This document shows positions 16,351 through 24,267 of a stretch of 64,000 nt of DNA, in pieces. Below the pieces are notes generated by a model. It was not told where the DNA came from, did not search any database, and saw nothing but the letters and a program-made list of their open reading frames with translations. The stretch comes from an uncultured Prevotella sp. (GTDB lineage Bacteria; Bacteroidota; Bacteroidia; Bacteroidales; Bacteroidaceae), in NCBI GenBank assembly GCA_900316015.1, contig ONBG01000005.1, positions 54,610 through 118,609 of the forward strand, given 5' to 3'. The number at the start of each line of letters is the position of its first letter. Position 1 is the first letter of the stretch. The translations under genes and the position numbers were made by a program.

Positions 16351-17823
16351 ATGAGACAATTGATAGATTGCTTCCTTCCTATGGCAGGCAAGGAAGAACT
16401 GACGAAGACCTTGGAAAGCCTGAAGGGCAACAGACTGGTCGGTCGCATCCTTGTCATGCAGTCGGCAAAGGCCGACGTTGAAGGCGTGGATGGCGTGCTG
16501 GAAATAGATACGTTGAAAAGCAGTCGCACGATGCGGGCTGTCGCAGCAGAGGCTGGGGCTCCCTTTACCTTGCTGTACATGAAGGAGCAATATATGGAGA
16601 TGGGGCTTTATGCCTTGGAACGGATGGTACACATCATGGAAGATACGGGTGCTGGCATGCTCTATGCCGACCATTACCAGATATCAGCCGATGGCAAGCG
16701 TTCGGAAGCCCCGGTCATCGATTACCAGATGGGATCACTCCGCGATGACTTCGACTTTGGCTCTGTCCTCCTCATCCGCACCTCAGCCCTGAAGGAGGCT
16801 GCCGCGAGGATGACGGGCGACTATCAGGCTGCCGGGTTCTACGACCTGCGCCTGAAGCTGTCAGAGAAGGTGAGCTTCGTGCATGTCAACGAATATCTCT
16901 ATTCCGAGGTGGAACTTGACAACAGGAAGACAGGGGAGAAGCTCTTCGATTATGTAGACCCCCGCAACCGGGCATCGCAGATAGAGATGGAGCAGGCTTG
17001 CACGGAGTATCTGAAAGAGGTGGGCGGTTACCTGAAGCCCGTCTTCGACAAGGTGCCCTTGCGAGAAGGTGACTTCGAGGTGGAAGCATCCGTCATGATC
17101 CCTGTCCGCAACCGGATCCGCACGATCAAGGATGCCATAGAGAGTGCCTTGAGCCAACAGACGAATTTCAAATACAATGTGTTCGTGGTAGAGAACGGAC
17201 CAGATTACCATTCGACAGATGGCACGACCGAAGCCATCGACTCCATTCACGACGACCGACTGGTCCACTTAATTCCCACCCGTCGTGACGTAGGGGTAGG
17301 GGGAAGCTGGAATATGGCAGCCCATCATCCCAAGTGCGGCAGGTTCCTGGTGCAGTTGGACAGCGATGATGTCTATTCTGGTCCGGATACCTTGCAGAAG
17401 ATGGTGGATGCCTTCTACGCCCAGGAGTGCGCCATGGTGATCGGCTCCTACAGGCTGACGGACATCCATTTGGACACCCTTCCTCCCGGTAAGATAGACC
17501 ATCGGGAGTGGACACCGGAGAATGGGCGCAACAATGCGCTGCGCATCAATGGGCTGGGTGCTCCCCGAGCTTTCTTTACCCCCATCGTGCGGGACACCCT
17601 CCTGCCCAATGTCAACTATGGGGAAGACTACGCCCTGGGCTTGGCCATCTCGCGCCATTACCAGATCGGGCGTATCTACGATGTAGTCTACGATTGCCGT
17701 CGATGGGACGACAACTCAGATGCTGCGCTCTCCGTGGAGAAAAACAACCGGAACAACTTGTATAAGGACCGCATCCGAACCTGGGAGTTGATGGCGCGGA
17801 TCAAAATGAACCAGGGCAAGTAA
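16351..17823 (+). CDS. Family 2 glycosyltransferase with two GT-A-like halves
   Basis: The C-terminal half (about 245-490) is a clear GT2 domain: ASVMIPVRNRIRTIKDAIES nucleotide-binding strand, VVENGP, and the DxD-type LVQLDSDDVYSG. The N-terminal half (1-215) resembles a degenerate GT2 domain in which the DxD position reads LYADHY. No membrane segments, so probably cytosolic or peripheral. It ends 3 bp before the AmpG-like gene, which suggests a shared transcript with peptidoglycan recycling; acceptor unknown. Confidence 0.85.
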   Translation: MRQLIDCFLPMAGKEELTKTLESLKGNRLVGRILVMQSAKADVEGVDGVLEIDTLKSSRTMRAVAAEAGAPFTLLYMKEQYMEMGLYALERMVHIMEDTGAGMLYADHYQISADGKRSEAPVIDYQMGSLRDDFDFGSVLLIRTSALKEAAARMTGDYQAAGFYDLRLKLSEKVSFVHVNEYLYSEVELDNRKTGEKLFDYVDPRNRASQIEMEQACTEYLKEVGGYLKPVFDKVPLREGDFEVEASVMIPVRNRIRTIKDAIESALSQQTNFKYNVFVVENGPDYHSTDGTTEAIDSIHDDRLVHLIPTRRDVGVGGSWNMAAHHPKCGRFLVQLDSDDVYSGPDTLQKMVDAFYAQECAMVIGSYRLTDIHLDTLPPGKIDHREWTPENGRNNALRINGLGAPRAFFTPIVRDTLLPNVNYGEDYALGLAISRHYQIGRIYDVVYDCRRWDDNSDAALSVEKNNRNNLYKDRIRTWELMARIKMNQGK

Positions 17824-17826
17824 GGC

Positions 17827-19173
17827 ATGGAAAAGAATCACTCGTCAAGTCGGTCATTGTGGGCATGGATCCCAACGCTTTATTTTGCCGAGGGATTGCC
17901 CTATTTTATTGTCAACAACATCTCGGTGACCATGTTCACCAAGATGGGCGTGCCGAATGGGGAAATGGCTCTTTTCACCAGCCTGCTGTACCTTCCATGG
18001 ACCATCAAGCCCTTGTGGAGCCCGTTCGTGGATATCGTGAAGACCAAGCGTTGGTGGATCATTGCCATGCAGCTCCTGATGAGTGCGGCCTTCATCTTAC
18101 TGACACTGTCCATTCCCCATCCTGCCGATGAGGTCATACAGGCACGGCAAACCCCGGTGAGTCTCTTCACCTTTACGCTGATCCTATTTATCATATCAGC
18201 CTTTGCTTCAGCCACCCATGACATTGCAGCAGATGGCTTCTATATGCTCGCCTTGAGCCAGGAAGACCAATCTTTTTTCGTCGGGATACGCAGCACCTTC
18301 TATCGTCTGTCGTCCATTTTCGGGCAAGGCGTGTTGGTTTACATCGCTGGTGTCCTGGAGACCTCTACCCATAACATTCCCATGGCATGGCAGGTAACGA
18401 TGGGCATCTCTGCCATCCTCTTTACGGCACTTTCCCTTTACCACGCCTTTGCCATCCCTCATCCGGCAACGGACATCCCGCGCTTGGGCGAGAGCAAGAC
18501 CGGGCAGGCGAAGGAAATCGTCCGCGAGTTTTGCCGTACCTTCTCTACCTACTTCCGGAAGCCCGGCGTGTGGCTTGCCATCGTGTTCATGCTGCTCTAC
18601 CGCTTGCCAGAGGCATTCCTGCTGAAAATGGTCAATCCCTTCCTGTTAGGATCCGTTGAGAGTGGAGGGCTCGCCCTCTCCACCCAAAAAGTGGGCGTCG
18701 TTTATGGTACCATTGGCGTGCTATCCCTCACCATAGGGGGCATCATAGGGGGCATTGCTGCATCCAGGTGGGGACTGAAGAAATCCCTTTGGCCCATGGC
18801 AGCCTGCATGACCTTGCCCTGTGCAACCTTCGTCTATCTGAGCATGGCACATCCCACCAACATCATCGTGATCAGCACTTGTGTGGCGATTGAGCAATTT
18901 GGCTATGGATTCGGCTTTACAGCGTACATGCTTTATATGATGTATTTTTCTGAAGGTGAGTTCACGACCGCCCATTATGCCATTTGCACCGCCTTTATGG
19001 CATTGAGCATGATGGTCCCCGGCATGTTTGCCGGTTACTTACAAGAGTGGTTAGGCTATCCGGGATTCTTCTGGATGGTGATCTTCTGTTGCCTCGCTAC
19101 CGTAGCGGTGACCTTCTTCGTGCGGCAAGCAGTGGACGCAAACTATGGAAAGGAAAAAACGAAAGGAAATTAA
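17827..19173 (+). CDS. ampG: AmpG-like muropeptide permease (MFS)
   Basis: Inner-membrane transporter importing GlcNAc-anhydroMurNAc or muropeptides for recycling. The opening LWAWIPTLYFAEGLPYFIV and LPWTIKPLWSPFVDI are characteristic of AmpG, as is ATHDIAADGFYMLAL. About 12 or more hydrophobic segments over 448 aa, somewhat shorter than the E. coli protein. It is followed after 3 bp by a sugar kinase and then MurQ, which gives a complete import-phosphorylation-etherase route. Confidence 0.9.
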   Translation: MEKNHSSSRSLWAWIPTLYFAEGLPYFIVNNISVTMFTKMGVPNGEMALFTSLLYLPWTIKPLWSPFVDIVKTKRWWIIAMQLLMSAAFILLTLSIPHPADEVIQARQTPVSLFTFTLILFIISAFASATHDIAADGFYMLALSQEDQSFFVGIRSTFYRLSSIFGQGVLVYIAGVLETSTHNIPMAWQVTMGISAILFTALSLYHAFAIPHPATDIPRLGESKTGQAKEIVREFCRTFSTYFRKPGVWLAIVFMLLYRLPEAFLLKMVNPFLLGSVESGGLALSTQKVGVVYGTIGVLSLTIGGIIGGIAASRWGLKKSLWPMAACMTLPCATFVYLSMAHPTNIIVISTCVAIEQFGYGFGFTAYMLYMMYFSEGEFTTAHYAICTAFMALSMMVPGMFAGYLQEWLGYPGFFWMVIFCCLATVAVTFFVRQAVDANYGKEKTKGN

Positions 19174-19176
19174 GAT

Positions 19177-20022
19177 ATGATATTGTTAGCAGACAGTGGT
19201 TCTACCAAGACAGATTGGTGCGTATGGGAGGAGGGAAGATCTCCCCTGGTCATCAAGACACGAGGCACGAACCCTTTCTTCCAGACGGAAGAGGAAATAG
19301 CAGGGGAAATACAGACAGCTCTTTTGCCACAGCTCCCCTCCAGAGAGATCCAAGACGTGTTCTTCTATGGGGCTGGTTGTACGCCTGAAAAGCAACCGAT
19401 CGTGGAAAGAGTCCTGAGAGAGTTTATCCATGTCAAGGGGCATTGTGAGGTGGCTTCAGACATGTTGGCAGCTGCCCGTAGCCTTTGCGGCCATCAGCCA
19501 GGCATCGCATGCATCTTAGGAACAGGGAGTAACTCTTGCTCCTATGATGGGGAGAGAATCACGAAGAATGTCTCACCATTGGGCTTTATCCTCGGTGATG
19601 AGGGCAGTGGTGCCGTATTGGGGAAGACCTTGGTAGGGGATGTGCTGAAGCATCAGTTGCCTGCATCTATCTGCGAGCGGTTTCATGAGCGTTTCCACCT
19701 CTCTTCGGCAGAGATCATCGATCGTGTGTACCGCCAGAAGCTGCCCAACCGCTTCTTGGCAAGTTTCGTTCCCTTCTTGCAAGAAAACCTCTCGGAGCCC
19801 AGCATTGAGTACTTAGTGGTCACAGCCTTCAGGAGCTTCCTCGTGCGCAATGTCAAGCAATATGATCATTGGGACCAGTTGCCGATCGGCTTCAATGGTT
19901 CCATTGCCTATTTCTTCCGCGATCCCTTGGAGAAAGCTCTCAAAGCAGAGGGGATGACCTTGGGTAGGATCATCCAAGCACCGATGGAAGGACTGGTCGA
20001 CTACCATACAGGGAAAATCTAA
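19177..20022 (+). CDS. murK: BadF/BadG-type amino-sugar kinase, MurK-like
   Basis: ASKHA kinase of 281 aa paralogous to the product at 10070. It shows DSGSTKTDWCVW (phosphate-1), the catalytic Asp in ASDMLAAARSLCG, GTGSNSCSYDG and LGDEGSGAVLGK. Predicted to phosphorylate MurNAc (and possibly GlcNAc) in the cytoplasm. It sits between ampG (3-bp gap) and murQ, which makes MurNAc the best guess; the symbol is by context and family, not proof. Confidence 0.85.
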   Translation: MILLADSGSTKTDWCVWEEGRSPLVIKTRGTNPFFQTEEEIAGEIQTALLPQLPSREIQDVFFYGAGCTPEKQPIVERVLREFIHVKGHCEVASDMLAAARSLCGHQPGIACILGTGSNSCSYDGERITKNVSPLGFILGDEGSGAVLGKTLVGDVLKHQLPASICERFHERFHLSSAEIIDRVYRQKLPNRFLASFVPFLQENLSEPSIEYLVVTAFRSFLVRNVKQYDHWDQLPIGFNGSIAYFFRDPLEKALKAEGMTLGRIIQAPMEGLVDYHTGKI

Positions 20023-20033
20023 TCTTGGCTGGC

Positions 20034-20849
20034 ATGGCATTCGTGAATATGACGGAACAGCCTTCCCTCTATGATCATTTGGAGGAGAAGAGCGTGCATG
20101 AGCTGCTGGTGGATATCAACACCGAAGACAAGAAAGTAGCTGGGGCGGTTGAGAAGGTCATCCCTCAGGTCGAGACGCTGGTCAAGAAGATCGTGCCTCT
20201 GATGAAAAAGGGAGGGCGGATCTTCTACATGGGAGCGGGAACGAGCGGTAGGTTAGGAGTCCTCGACGCTTCTGAGATCCCTCCAACCTTTGGCATGGAT
20301 CCCCATCACGTCATCGGGCTGATCGCCGGGGGTGACGTCGCCCTCCGCAATGCAGTGGAAAATGCGGAGGATGACCCTAACCGGGGCTGGGTGGAACTTC
20401 TCCGGCATCATGTCAACGAGAATGATACGGTCATCGGGATCGCTGCCTCAGGGACAACCCCTTATGTCGTGGGAGCCTTGCATGAGTGCAGGAGGCATGG
20501 GATCCTGACGGGGTGTATCACCAGTAATCCTGGCACACCCTTGGCGGCAGAGGCCGATGTGCCCATCGAAATGATTGTGGGACCAGAGTTCATAACGGGG
20601 TCTTCGCGCATGAAATCTGGGACAGGGCAGAAAATGATCTTGAATATGATCTCGACAACGGTCATGATCCAGTTGGGACGCGTGAAGGGAAACCGGATGG
20701 TCAACATGCAGCTCACCAATCAAAAGCTCATCGACCGAGGCACGCGCATGATCGTGGACGAACTGGGATTGGAGTATGGACATGCCCGGAGAATCCTCTT
20801 GATGTATGGATCAGTAGAGAAGGCTATCGAGGCCTATCGTAAGGGCTAA
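20034..20849 (+). CDS. murQ: N-acetylmuramic acid 6-phosphate etherase MurQ
   Basis: Cytoplasmic SIS-domain lyase converting MurNAc-6-P to GlcNAc-6-P and D-lactate. The canonical signature GAGTSGRLGVLDASE is intact, with the catalytic Glu in DASE and the second Glu region VENAED, then IAASGTTPYVVG and GPEFITGSSRMKSG. Start set at ATG 20034 (MAFVNMTEQPS), matching the other MurQ's N-terminus; the upstream TTG at 20025 and ATG 20049 are alternatives. Its stop overlaps the convergent rsmD stop by 4 bp. Confidence 0.95.
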   Translation: MAFVNMTEQPSLYDHLEEKSVHELLVDINTEDKKVAGAVEKVIPQVETLVKKIVPLMKKGGRIFYMGAGTSGRLGVLDASEIPPTFGMDPHHVIGLIAGGDVALRNAVENAEDDPNRGWVELLRHHVNENDTVIGIAASGTTPYVVGALHECRRHGILTGCITSNPGTPLAAEADVPIEMIVGPEFITGSSRMKSGTGQKMILNMISTTVMIQLGRVKGNRMVNMQLTNQKLIDRGTRMIVDELGLEYGHARRILLMYGSVEKAIEAYRKG

Positions 20850-21400
20850 TCCTTGACGGGGCCTTGGGGATGGCCGAAAATCGAGAAGTTGACGCTGCCG
20901 TATGAACGGTGTTCAAGGAAATGCGGGTCAGAAGAAAAGTCATTCTTCTTTCCATGCTCAAAGACAAAGATTCCATCTGGCTTCAGCAGGTCGTGTTGGA
21001 AGACCAAGGAAGGGATGGTCGGTAGCTCAGGCAGGGCATATGGAGGATCGGCAAAGATAAAGTCAAATTGCTGGTGGCATGATTTCATGAATCGGAAGGC
21101 ATCTCCCCGGATCAGGATGTGCTGTTGGGTCCCGATTTTCTGCATGCACTGCCGGATAAAATGCGCATGGTCCCTGTCTGCTTCCACGCTCACGACTGAG
21201 GAGCACCCCCTGGAAAGCAATTCCAAGGAAATGCTTCCCGTGCCCGCGAAGAGGTCTAAGGCGGTGGCATCTTGGAAGTCAAGGTAGCCCATCAAGACGT
21301 TGAAGATATTCTCCTTGGCAAAATCTGTGGTAGGACGGGCCTTGAACGTGCGGGGGATATCGAAATGCCGCCCCTTGTAAATACCGGTAATGATTCTCAT
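20846..21400 (-). CDS. rsmD: 16S rRNA (guanine-966 N2) methyltransferase RsmD
   Basis: Class I SAM methyltransferase modifying 16S rRNA. Contains MRIITGIYKGR start, RPTTDFAKENIFNVL, SAM motif I DLFAGTGSISLELLSRG and the N6/N2-type catalytic motif DPPY. Size 184 aa is normal. It lies 4 bp after the DUF3822 gene, an arrangement common in Bacteroidota. Confidence 0.95.
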   Translation of the reverse strand: MRIITGIYKGRHFDIPRTFKARPTTDFAKENIFNVLMGYLDFQDATALDLFAGTGSISLELLSRGCSSVVSVEADRDHAHFIRQCMQKIGTQQHILIRGDAFRFMKSCHQQFDFIFADPPYALPELPTIPSLVFQHDLLKPDGIFVFEHGKKNDFSSDPHFLEHRSYGSVNFSIFGHPQGPVKD

Positions 21401-21404
21401 GTCT

Positions 21405-22217
21405 TTATCCTTTCATAAATGATAGCATCATGTCCAAGGGCATATTCTTGACCTTGGTAATGGGCGCACGGTTGAAATCGGCAATGGGGTTGATGACGAA
21501 CACATTCCTGAGATAGTGCCTGAGGGCTTCCAAGAGCCATTCTTTGTCAGGGATGGTGCCCACGATGTGCATCTCATCCCTCTCCTCGTCCAAGTTCAAC
21601 TGCTTCCACACATACAGCAGGAAATAGGCAGCGTCGCGGGAATGCGCTGCTTCGAAACAGTTGCAAAACTTAAACCGGTTCTTGTCGAAAGACGCGATCT
21701 CCAACTTGTTGTCATGGAAATATCCGTAGAGCTTGCGCCTGACACCCGTAAAGCTACGTTGATGGAAATAGTTCCATACCGGTTGCATGAGCGAGATGAC
21801 CTTTACGTCTGGGAAATGGTCATCAATGACCAACTTCAGGTCCTTGTTCATGCTGAAAACGGCTACCGTATTCAAGGCGGGAAGGGGATTGCTGAGGATA
21901 GCGCACTTGTCCGTTTCCGGGAAAGAGTGCACATACAATTCTTCTTGTTGATGTGCGTCGTATTCTTCGATGGGAACCATCAGAACGGGAGAGTCGATCA
22001 TGACCAGTGCCCGTTGATTCTCATGCAAGAGCAACTCTGCTGTCTTGAAGGCTTCACGTAGGTTAGCCGGCAAGGAGATACCGCTCTTGGTAATGTAGGG
22101 TTCGTAGATGACACCTGCCTCGGCGCGTTCGTCAACAATGGCAAATGCCAGCGAGTTCTTGGCAACTCGTATCGTCTTACGGGGAGTCTTGCGAATAGGA
22201 TGGTCGATGGTTTCCAT
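21405..22217 (-). CDS. DUF3822-family protein
   Basis: Soluble 270-aa protein of a Bacteroidota-restricted family with no assigned role. Visible features: SLAFAIVDE near the N-terminus, ALVMIDSPVLMVPIEEYD, a cysteine-containing KFCNCFEAAHSRDAAYFLLY, and a C-terminal NPIADFNRA. From memory a structural-genomics member was described with an actin-like ATPase fold, as in PilM-type proteins. It is between rsmD and a small bitopic membrane protein on the same strand. Confidence 0.8.
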   Translation of the reverse strand: METIDHPIRKTPRKTIRVAKNSLAFAIVDERAEAGVIYEPYITKSGISLPANLREAFKTAELLLHENQRALVMIDSPVLMVPIEEYDAHQQEELYVHSFPETDKCAILSNPLPALNTVAVFSMNKDLKLVIDDHFPDVKVISLMQPVWNYFHQRSFTGVRRKLYGYFHDNKLEIASFDKNRFKFCNCFEAAHSRDAAYFLLYVWKQLNLDEERDEMHIVGTIPDKEWLLEALRHYLRNVFVINPIADFNRAPITKVKNMPLDMMLSFMKG

Positions 22218-22247
22218 ATCAATGTCGTGCTTTAGTCGCGTTTTTGT

Positions 22248-22724
22248 TTATTCCCAGTTACCCGCATTGTTGTTAGGGGTATTGATATCCCCAATGCGTA
22301 GTCCTGGGTAGCGTCCACTCTCGTTTGCTTCCTGGATCAGGTTGTCGATGCTATTTTGATCTAATCCATGAAGATAGTCTTCGTAATTGGCATCACACTC
22401 CATCAGGGGGATTTGCTTGCCAGACTTCATAATCTGCGTAGAGGCTGTCAGTGAAAATCTCTTTCCGCCAGAGTATGGAATGTATTGCAAGGAATCGGCA
22501 AGAAGTCCTCTCTTGACCAGAAGTGTGAAGTCGCCGGTGTAGGCTCCCGTAGCCTTCCTATAGCGTTCTTCTGCCGTGCGTATTTTCAAGAGACGCTCTT
22601 TCACGGCATACTCTCTGATTGCCTGTTGGTGCTGAAAGTGGATCGGCTTGTCCACACTCAGGAAGCAGATGAGCGCGAGAGCAAGGACACAAATCAGCAA
22701 TATGTGATTATTCTTTATTTTCAT
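22248..22724 (-). CDS. Small bitopic membrane protein, unknown function
   Basis: 158 aa: one transmembrane segment (residues about 6-24, NHILLICVLALALICFLSV) followed by a charged amphipathic helix (REYAVKERLLKIRTAEERYR) and ATGAYTGDFTLLVKRG, which looks like the helix and turn after the membrane anchor of pseudopilins. No prepilin-peptidase motif (GFxxxE) is present. It ends with an Asn-rich tail (INTPNNNAGNWE). The DUF3822 gene follows 30 bp later. A TACTTTTG box on this strand lies at about 22765-22772. Confidence 0.65.
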   Translation of the reverse strand: MKIKNNHILLICVLALALICFLSVDKPIHFQHQQAIREYAVKERLLKIRTAEERYRKATGAYTGDFTLLVKRGLLADSLQYIPYSGGKRFSLTASTQIMKSGKQIPLMECDANYEDYLHGLDQNSIDNLIQEANESGRYPGLRIGDINTPNNNAGNWE

Positions 22725-22747
22725 TCCTACATTAGAATTTTTATTCC

Positions 22748-22755
22748 TAACTTTG
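22748..22755 (+). promoter_or_regulatory. TAACTTTG -7 box upstream of the RecD-like helicase gene
   Basis: Matches TAnnTTTG 40 bp before ATG 22795; no TTG at the expected spacing. A minus-strand box overlaps the same short intergenic stretch, so the two genes probably have divergent promoters. Confidence 0.4.
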
Positions 22756-22794
22756 CATCATCGTGCAAAAGTACTATTTTTTTTCTGATTATTG

Positions 22795-24249
22795 ATGATC
22801 AAAGACGAATTAATATATCAAATCCGGCAGCGATTCCAGTTTCCTCCTACGGCAGGGCAAGAGAATGCCATCGAGGCTTTTGCCTCATTCTTGACCGATA
22901 GGGATGAACATGTGGTCATGATCCTCAGGGGAAGTGCAGGGACAGGGAAGACTTCCTTGGCGGGTTCCATGGTGAGGACCTTGGTGGACATGAAACAAAA
23001 GGTGATGCTGCTGGCACCGACAGGGCGCGCAGCAAAGGTCTTCTCCTTGAATAGTGGCCATCCTGCCTATACGATCCACAGGAAAATATATCGGCAGAGG
23101 ACTTTTGATGGGGGAGGAGGCTCTTTCAACCTGAATGAGAACCTGTATGCAGATACTTTGTTCATGGTCGACGAGTGCTCGATGATTTCAAATGAAGGCT
23201 TTTCTGACCTTTCTTTCGGCAGTGGCAGGTTGCTGGACGACTTGGTACGCTTCGTCTATCAAGGCAGGAATTGCCGGATGATCCTCATCGGCGACAAAGC
23301 GCAGCTTCCGCCTGTTGGGGAGGAAGAGTCTCCTGCGTTAAGTGCGGAGATGCTGCGGGGATATGGACTAAGGGTCTATCAGTGCGACCTGACAGAGATC
23401 GTCCGCCAGGGTGAGCAAAGTGGGATCCTGTATAACGCCACGGTCATTCGCACGATGATTACTCATGATGAGGCAACGCAATTACCTCAGATCCGCTTCG
23501 CTGGATTCGCGGATATCTCCATGGTGCCGGGCAATGAACTGATCGAAAGCCTGAGCAGTAGCTATGCCGAAGTAGGGATGGATGAGACCATGGTGATCAC
23601 CCGAAGCAACAAGCGGGCTAATATATACAATCAAGGTATCAGAAGGACGGTCCTTGACAGAGAAGGAGAACTCAACTCAGGTGATATGCTGATGGTCGTC
23701 AAGAACAATTATCATTTCATACCGGATGATCAAGAAGACCGCCATGGACTGACTTTCATTGCCAATGGCGACCGGGCCATCGTGGAGCGCGTAAGAAACG
23801 TACGGGAACTTTACGGCTTCCATTTCGCTGACGTGGTGATGAGATTTCCAGATTATGATAACTATGAGCTGCAGGTGACTGTCATCATGGAGACGTTGAA
23901 CTCTGAGGCTCCTGCATTGACACGTGAGCAGAATGAGCGCTTATTCCAACATGTGATGGAAGACTATGCGGATCTTCCGCTGAAGGCAAACCGACTGAAA
24001 AAGGTAAAGGAAGATGCCTATTTCAATGCCGTACAGATCAAATATGCCTACGCCGTCACTTGCCATAAGGCACAGGGAGGACAGTGGGCACATGTCTACT
24101 TAGACCAAGGATACATGACCGATGAGATGCTAACGCCAGATTACATCCATTGGTTGTATACGGCTTTCACCCGTGCCACAGAACATCTTTACTTAGTGAA
24201 TTGGCCCGGAACTCAGACTGATAGCCAGCCAAGATCCATCGAAGAATAA
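22795..24249 (+). CDS. RecD-like SF1B DNA helicase / AAA ATPase
   Basis: ATP-dependent 5'-3' type helicase. Walker A GSAGTGKTS, Walker B FMVDECSMIS, motif III GDKAQLPPVG, and the C-terminal UvrD_C_2-type TCHKAQGGQWAHVYLD with LYTAFTRATEHLYLV. At 484 aa it lacks the N-terminal domains of RecD2 and has no nuclease domain, so it is the stand-alone helicase form widespread in Bacteroidota. The ATG at 22795 was preferred to TTG 22792. Confidence 0.9.
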   Translation: MIKDELIYQIRQRFQFPPTAGQENAIEAFASFLTDRDEHVVMILRGSAGTGKTSLAGSMVRTLVDMKQKVMLLAPTGRAAKVFSLNSGHPAYTIHRKIYRQRTFDGGGGSFNLNENLYADTLFMVDECSMISNEGFSDLSFGSGRLLDDLVRFVYQGRNCRMILIGDKAQLPPVGEEESPALSAEMLRGYGLRVYQCDLTEIVRQGEQSGILYNATVIRTMITHDEATQLPQIRFAGFADISMVPGNELIESLSSSYAEVGMDETMVITRSNKRANIYNQGIRRTVLDREGELNSGDMLMVVKNNYHFIPDDQEDRHGLTFIANGDRAIVERVRNVRELYGFHFADVVMRFPDYDNYELQVTVIMETLNSEAPALTREQNERLFQHVMEDYADLPLKANRLKKVKEDAYFNAVQIKYAYAVTCHKAQGGQWAHVYLDQGYMTDEMLTPDYIHWLYTAFTRATEHLYLVNWPGTQTDSQPRSIEE

Positions 24250-24267
24250 CTTTTAACATAAATCATC

